A DNA stretch of 64,000 nt from Tanytarsus gracilentus (taxonomy: Eukaryota > Arthropoda > Insecta > Diptera > Chironomidae): contig JAXRKN010000040.1 in NCBI GenBank assembly GCA_038502055.1, positions 6,408,001 through 6,472,000 of the forward strand, in the 5' to 3' direction. A program made the translations under genes and the position numbers. The number at the start of each line of letters is the position of its first letter. The first letter of the stretch is position 1. Below are positions 57,901 through 64,000 of this stretch, piece by piece. The notes beneath the pieces were generated by a model. It did no database searches, was not told the DNA's origin, and worked only from the letters and a program-made list of their open reading frames with translations.

Positions 57901-60900
57901 TCGGACGCGAAGGACGTCCTATTCTCTTGCGTGCAAATCACTTCCAAATATCTATGCCACGCGGCTTCGTACATCATTATGACATCAATATTCAGCCCGA
58001 TAAATGTCCACGTAAAGTTAATCGCGAAATTATCGAGACAATGGTTCATGCCTACAGTAAAATTTTTGGCGTATTAAAACCAGTATTCGATGGTCGGAAT
58101 AATCTCTACACGCGCGATCCATTGCCCATTGGAAATGATAGAGTCGAACTTGAAGTCACATTGCCCGGCGAGGGAAAGGATCGAGTTTTTCGAGTCACTA
58201 TCAAGTGGATGGCTCAAGTTTCGTTGTTTAATCTCGAAGAGGCTCTCGAAGGACGTACACGCCAAATACCGTACGACGCCATTCTTGCACTCGATGTTGT
58301 CATGCGTCACTTGCCTAGTATGACTTATACGCCTGTTGGAAGAAGCTTCTTCTCTTCGCCCGATGGCTATTACCATCCCCTTGGCGGTGGTCGTGAAGTA
58401 TGGTTCGGTTTCCATCAAAGTGTTCGTCCATCACAATGGAAGATGATGCTCAATATTGACGTATCGGCAACTGCTTTCTATAAGGCTCAACCAGTGATTG
58501 AGTTTATGTGTGAAGTTCTCGACATTCGCGATATTAATGAACAGCGTAAACCATTGACCGATTCACAGCGTGTCAAATTCACAAAAGAAATTAAGGGATT
58601 GAAAATCGAAATAACTCACTGTGGCACGATGAGACGTAAATATCGTGTCTGTAATGTCACTCGACGACCCGCTCAAATGCAAAGCTTTCCTCTTCAACTC
58701 GACAATGGACAAACTGTTGAATGTACAGTTGCTAAATACTTCCTCGACAAATATAAGATGAAATTGAGATATCCTCATTTGCCGTGCTTACAAGTTGGGC
58801 AGGAGCATAAGCACACCTATTTGCCACTCGAAGTTTGTAACATTGTTGCAGGACAAAGATGCATCAAAAAATTGACAGATATGCAGACTTCGACTATGAT
58901 TAAGGCAACAGCAAGATCAGCACCTGATCGGTAAGATCAAATTAATTTCAATAATTTTTTGTTGACTAACTAACTTTCGAAATAAATTTTTAGTGAACGT
59001 GAAATCAACAATTTGGTTCGTCGTGCGGACTTTAATAATGACTCTTATGTCCAAGAATTTGGTCTCACAATCAGCAATAGCATGATGGAAGTACGTGGGC
59101 GTGTTTTACCCCCACCAAAGCTGCAATATGGCGGTCGCGTTTCTAGCATCAGTGGACAAGTGAGTTCAGATTAATCAATATAAAAAAATGAATTTGAAAA
59201 TGTTTATAAGTTCTCAAAAGATTTTCTCACTTATGATTGAATAATTTTTTAATTTGACACACATTTGGCGTTAGGTTTTGTTTTCACATTCATTTTTAAA
59301 CTATTTTTATGAAGGAATTAGGTTTATCGATGGATATTCTAAATTATTCGCTTTATTTGATTAAACAAACTTTTGTTTTAAAAATTCATTTCTCTTATAA
59401 TTTGTCAATAAAAATCCATCGACAAGTCTCGTTCCTTCAAAACCATTAAGTTCAATTATTTATACTTTAAAAAAATCAGCAAGAAATGGTTGCTATTTCT
59501 TCACAGAACAAGGTCAGCTTGGCATCACCGAATCAGGGCGTCTGGGATATGAGAGGAAAGCAATTCTTCACTGGAGTTGAGATTCGTGTTTGGGCTATAG
59601 CATGTTTCGCCCCACAACGTACCGTTCGTGAAGATGCTTTAAGAAACTTTACTCAGCAACTGCAAAAGATTTCTAATGACGCTGGTATGCCAATAATAGG
59701 ACAACCTTGCTTCTGCAAATATGCCACGGGACCCGATCAAGTTGAACCAATGTTCCGCTATCTCAAGAACTCTTTTAATCAACTTCAACTTGTGGTTGTC
59801 GTCCTTCCAGGAAAGACTCCGGTCTATGCGGAAGTTAAACGCGTCGGCGATACAGTTCTCGGAATGGCAACTCAATGTGTGCAAGCTAAGAATGTCAATA
59901 AGACATCACCACAAACTCTCTCTAATTTGTGCTTGAAAATCAACGTTAAATTGGGAGGAATTAACTCAATTTTGGTTCCATCAATTCGACCAAAAGTATT
60001 CAATGAGCCGGTTATTTTCCTCGGTGCTGATGTGACACACCCACCAGCCGGTGATAATAAGAAGCCCTCAATTGCCGCTGTCGTTGGTTCAATGGACGCT
60101 CATCCATCACGTTATGCAGCTACTGTTCGTGTGCAGCAACATCGTCAAGAGATGATTCAAGAGTTGAGCAGTATGGTGCGAGAATTACTTGTTATGTTCT
60201 ACAAATCAACAGGTGGCTACAAACCACATCGAATCGTTCTCTATAGAAGTGGAGTATCTGAAGGACAATTCCCACACATTTTACAACATGAATTGATGGC
60301 AATTCGCGAAGCTTGTATTAAATTGGAAGCCGACTATCGTCCTGGTATTACATTCATTGTGGTCCAAAAGGTATGAGAGAGATGAATTCGATTAAGTGTT
60401 GTATTAACTGAATTTTATTTATAGCGTCATCACACTCGTCTTTTCTGTGCTGATAAAAAAGAGCAAAGTGGCAAAAGTGGAAATATTCCCGCTGGAACAA
60501 CAGTCGATGTCGGTATCACTCATCCAACAGAATTTGATTTCTATCTTTGTTCACACCAGGGTATTCAAGTGAGTCTAAACATTAATTTTTAAGTTATTTT
60601 TACTAATTAAATTATTTTTAATAGGGCACAAGCAGACCATCGCATTATCACGTTCTTTGGGACGATAATCACTTTGACTCGGATGAGCTGCAATGTTTGA
60701 CGTATCAACTTTGTCATACATACGTTCGTTGTACACGATCAGTATCCATTCCAGCACCAGCTTATTATGCTCATTTGGTTGCATTTAGAGCAAGGTAATT
60801 CTTAAGATTTATTAGTTTTAAATTCATCTTTATTAAACTATTTAATTATCTCTCGATATCTAGATATCATTTGGTTGAAAAAGAACATGATTCTGGTGAG

Positions 60901-61002
60901 GGATCACATCAAAGTGGATGTTCCGAGGACAGAACTCCGGGTGCAATGGCAAGAGCTATCACCGTACATGCGGAAACCAAAAAAGTTATGTACTTTGCTT
61001 AA
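54582..61002 (+). CDS. AGO1: Argonaute-1, miRNA-guided silencing protein
   Basis: The core of the miRNA-induced silencing complex. Exons: 54582-54708 (first coding exon 1a, MSSDREQNGPTQIHSSIN), 57763-58930, 58994-59159, 59480-60370, 60425-60568, 60625-60794, 60864-61002; all phases agree, giving 934 residues. Alternatives: cassette exon 56937-57011 and another first exon at 55670. Order: N, PAZ (about residues 260-400), MID, PIWI (about 550-910). The sequence is almost identical to fly AGO1 over MID/PIWI (NQGVWDMRGKQFFTG, FLGADVTHPPAGD, GTSRPSHYHVLWDDNHF). Of the DEDH slicer tetrad, Asp671, Glu711 and His882 are present, but the third position is Ser744 (YRSGVSEGQF instead of YRDGVSEGQF). The segment encoded from 59480 (QEMVAISSQNKVSLA) differs from what I recall of fly AGO1. 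Confidence 0.97.
55548..55553 (+). promoter_or_regulatory. AGO1: Candidate initiator for AGO1 alternative first exon
   Basis: TCAGTC matches the arthropod initiator and lies 122 bp before the ATG of alternative exon 1b. No TATA box at the standard spacing. Confidence 0.35.
55670..55688 (+). CDS. AGO1: AGO1 alternative first coding exon 1b (MFPVGQ)
   Basis: ATG at 55670 opens six codons, MFPVGQ, and ends in phase 1 at a strong donor (CAGC|gtaagta). It can join the cassette at 56937 (giving MFPVGQQSSWTSSP) or the exon at 57763. From memory, a fly AGO1 isoform begins MYPVGQQ, which supports this call. With the cassette it gives 923 residues. Confidence 0.7.
56937..57011 (+). CDS. AGO1: AGO1 cassette exon, 25 codons (Ser/Pro-rich)
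   Basis: Acceptor tttttttatag at 56936 and donor CAC|gtaatc, length 75 nt, phase 1 on both sides, so it can be included or skipped without a frame change. It encodes a Ser/Pro/Gln-rich segment (SSWTSSPPRPPSPSQSQ). It can follow either alternative first exon. Confidence 0.65.
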
Positions 61003-64000
61003 ATTACTTCTTCTACTTTAAAACTACTGTTAAGCTACAAAAAAGGATGGGCAGACGAGTTGGGGTTGAGGCACAGAGGCACACAAAAAAGTAATTATAA
61101 TCACAGAGACATACACAGCTGACTTATAAAAGGCATTGAAAAAGTATTTTATGAGTGCGCGATCACCAGCATCATACAACGCGGTGTGAATACAAAACAA
61201 AATGACGACTTTCACGGCTAACATTTGTAACCATTTAACTTTTATCTGAATTTTTGAAGAAAAAAAGTAAGTAATAAAAAGAGAAATTAATTTGACAGTA
61301 ATTTGCCGATTGGATAAAAGTTTCATATAGATGATAAGAGACATATTTGTTCTTACCATTTTTTTCTGAATATGGGATACATAAAATTGATAATATTTTA
61401 TAGAATTAAGAAAATTGCTTCAAAAAAAACTAATTGGAAATTTCTCATCGTCCAAAGTCTTTTGTTGAATTTGTTCAAGAGCTGATTTGAACTTTTTGAT
61501 TTCAAACGATTTGAGACATGAGACAATCCTTCTCGAAGTATCTTATCGTTGTTACAAAGAAATTTCTGGAAAATGAAGCGCCGCCTTCATACAGAACTCT
61601 TCGGAAGTTGTTTCATTCTCAAGATCGTCAAAGAATTATAAGTTGCATAATTTAAAATTTCAATGATTTTTTTGACAAGTTCTTGTGGAGTTTTAAAAAG
61701 AAGTTGAATGTTGCTGATATAAGAGCAATTCTCTCAATTTCATCCCCAAGGACGTCATTGAAATTTATATATACATTTTCATCAATATTTTATCGAATTC
61801 AATGGAAGACTGTAGGACATGACGAATCATTTTTCTCTCTGTATTTTGTCTAGTATCAAATTTTTATTTTTAATGTGACATAAGATAATGCAATAGCGAA
61901 AAACAATGAATAATTTTAAACCACTCAACACCTTATAGTTCTTTTAGGATCTTAAGAAATTAAAAGCTTGATTTCATTACACCGAATGGCCATATTCTAC
62001 AACACAAATATATATTTTTAAAAAACCAACCCAAGAAAATAATTTTAAACTTATAATTTCTCATCACAATGCAATGAAATTTAAGGACAAAGTTGAGAGC
62101 GAAGCTAATCTCCCTTTCCAAGGAGCTTTTAAGCTTCACTTCTTCAACTTTCGCCAAAAATAGAGAGCAATTAAGAGATTTAGAAGCGCAAATATTTAAA
62201 AAAAATGGGAAATCGCAGGATAAATTATAGTTTTTAAGTGAGGAAAACATTAATTACATCTCATTAAGGCAACCAAAAAGTTATTTCGAGGGTCTTCAAA
62301 TCTCTCCTTCGATCTTATAGTTCCCCACTTCCTGCTTAAGAAACAGAAATGGCCAATTAGTTATTTAAAAAATATGCTTGAAATTTTCCTACTACAAAAT
62401 CGTTTCTTCCTTGATTCAATTCATTTTTAAAAAAATGTATTCTGATGTGAGAATCTTCTTTAAACTTCCAAAAAAAAGATCTATTTTGTTTTTAAAACAA
62501 GCTTCTATCTGAAAATAATTCAAAAAAGACAATCCAAGAGCATTCTCCTCCAAATGCTCAAACGCGATTCTCCATTAAACTAAATTAAATTCGACCGAAA
62601 TCACAAATGCACCAAAAATTATAAATTTGAAGTAATAAAAAATATATGCAAGGGAATAAATAATTTATGAGCCGTATTAAAAATGAAAAATTATGAATTA
62701 TTTATATAAGTTGAAAAAAATCTTTTTGAATTGAGCGATTTGAATCTGAATCAAATTTTAAAAACTTGGCAAAATCGAAATATATACTTTCACGTTTGGA
62801 ATCAAATACATAAATTACATAATTTGGGCTTGAATAAAGAATTAAGAGAAATATTAATGTTTAAGAAATTAAGTGAGTTGTCAGATATGCTGAGACAAAA
62901 ACATGGAATTAGCTTGTAAGTCGATAAAGCAGTTCATTGGCCACTCACAATTACCTCGAATTAAATAAAAAAAAGTGCTCCCACGTCGAGGATATGGTCC
63001 GAATAATGAATAAACTGGTAAACAAGATCATTGTGGCCAATGACTGTTGAGTCAAAGAAAATCAATTTTTTATTAACAAATTAAAGTATCCATAAACAGT
63101 AAATGATGTTTTTTTTCTGTTATCAAAAAAGAGAAAAAATGTCTTTGCAACATGAAGGAGAAATATTCAAATAGAATTAATTAGTTGTTAAGGGATGAGT
63201 ATTTTTAGCACACAGACATGCAAAAGCACAGAGACACAAATAACATTTTCCTATCGAGTAGATTTGAGGTGGATCCTTTAAAAATCTGCCAAAAGACACA
63301 AATGAAACTTAATAGAAAGAAAAAACATTTTCTCATATGTAATCTGTAATCTAAAAGTATCGATGTAATTCTGAAAGAAATCTTCTCGGCACTCAACATT
63401 GAAAGAAATCAAAAATTAGTTTAGCAAGTCACAGCCACTTAAAAGAAAGGAAAGTCCTATTAATTAAAACAACAAGGGATATATTTTAAACTTTCCTAAT
63501 TGACTTTTTTTTTGTTTAATAAATTTATTAAAGAACAGAAAGTCTTACTCCATAAATACACAATTACTTTACTAATTATTAGTCATAACACGAACGTTTT
63601 TAAGATATAAACTTTTTTCTTCGTTTATTGAAACACTCAAGTTTTAAATGAGACGAGACAACTATGGACGTTCAAATACCCCGAATGAATTATAATTAAC
63701 AAAATAATTAAAATGCAAAGAGAGAAATTTTGTGGGTGTTATTTAATGTTAAAGTAGTAAAAAATAAAAGTGTAAAATTTCAATGAAAATTTATTTTGTG
63801 TTTTAATTTCAGCATTTTGTTTATTTTAATGATGAATTCTTCCTTAAAAAAGTAAATCCCTTAAATATATTTCAGAGAAAACTCTGGGTGTTGTGTTAAA
63901 GTAATTAATACCAAAAAATTGATGAATTCATTTAAAATTCTTTAAACGAACGTAACGTATTTAAATTTTTCAAAACCAACATGATCAAAAGCTCTGGAAA
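61003..64000 (+). other. AGO1 3' UTR and downstream DNA, no gene seen
   Basis: Three kilobases after the AGO1 stop codon lack convincing ORFs on either strand; the longest (61030-61359 minus, 61960-62250 minus, 62731-62919 plus) have no recognisable protein character. The 3' UTR end cannot be placed because AATAAA-like strings recur (for example near 62630-62660 and 63518-63521). A long 3' UTR would be plausible for AGO1. Confidence 0.5.

Noticed and set aside
62731..62919. 62-codon ORF downstream of AGO1
   Set aside because: Begins at a non-ATG codon and has composition expected from AT-rich DNA; no splice or family evidence.

Overview
This is a window of eukaryotic nuclear DNA, AT-rich, with many short introns (mostly 45-70 nt) and the occasional multi-kilobase one. 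Gene content points to an insect. The Argonaute-1 protein is close to fly AGO1, and a Rab32 gene has long alternative N-terminal exons. There are also a CYP4-type P450, a Toll-like leucine-rich receptor, a Pex23/TECPR1-like tectonin protein and SMYD4-like and CPTP-like genes. A dipteran, possibly a lower (nematoceran) fly, is the best guess; species cannot be fixed from the sequence alone. All product names come from recognising protein sequence by eye; no database search was run.

Layout. 1-3.2 kb: 3' part of a Toll-like receptor gene (minus), cut by the window edge after its transmembrane segment. 3.6-4.9 kb: DGAT2/MOGAT acyltransferase (minus). 7.0-17.9 kb: GDAP2 homologue (macro plus CRAL-TRIO-like domains, minus) with very long introns that hold a repeat-rich GC-richer insertion, a small retroelement copy with a 26-bp target duplication and an apparent alternative first exon. 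18-23 kb: empty intergenic DNA. 23.1-24.9 kb: CYP4-family P450 (minus). 25.3-29.4 kb: tectonin/dysferlin-domain protein (minus) with an embedded galectin-like domain. 30.3-34.5 kb: three compact plus-strand genes: CEP78, an F-box protein and a ceramide-1-phosphate transfer protein. 34.8-38.95 kb: concentrative nucleoside transporter (minus), whose first intron carries a nine-copy 119-bp satellite. 39.6-41.2 kb: SMYD4-like SET protein. 41.9-45.9 kb: SLC25A32-type mitochondrial carrier with two alternative C-termini. 46.9-51.8 kb: Rab32 with two alternative N-terminal extensions. 53.9-55.0 kb: a 61-residue membrane protein and mitochondrial ribosomal protein mL53 (minus), interleaved with AGO1. 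54.6-61.0 kb: AGO1 (plus). 61-64 kb: probable AGO1 3' UTR and downstream DNA.

Most genes are unrelated housekeeping genes that are neighbours only by position. The points most worth a second look are these. (i) AGO1 has Ser where the third catalytic Asp of the slicer tetrad should be. (ii) The TECPR1-like protein carries a galectin domain with all the usual sugar-binding residues. (iii) The first coding exon of AGO1 sits inside an intron of mL53, with the two genes' 3' splice sites back to back within 30 bp, and mL53 may be dicistronic with a microprotein. (iv) SLC25A32 has a splice donor hidden inside a terminal exon that chooses between two homologous C-terminal modules, one of them frame-broken here. 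(v) GDAP2 appears to have an internal start giving a CRAL-TRIO-only isoform.
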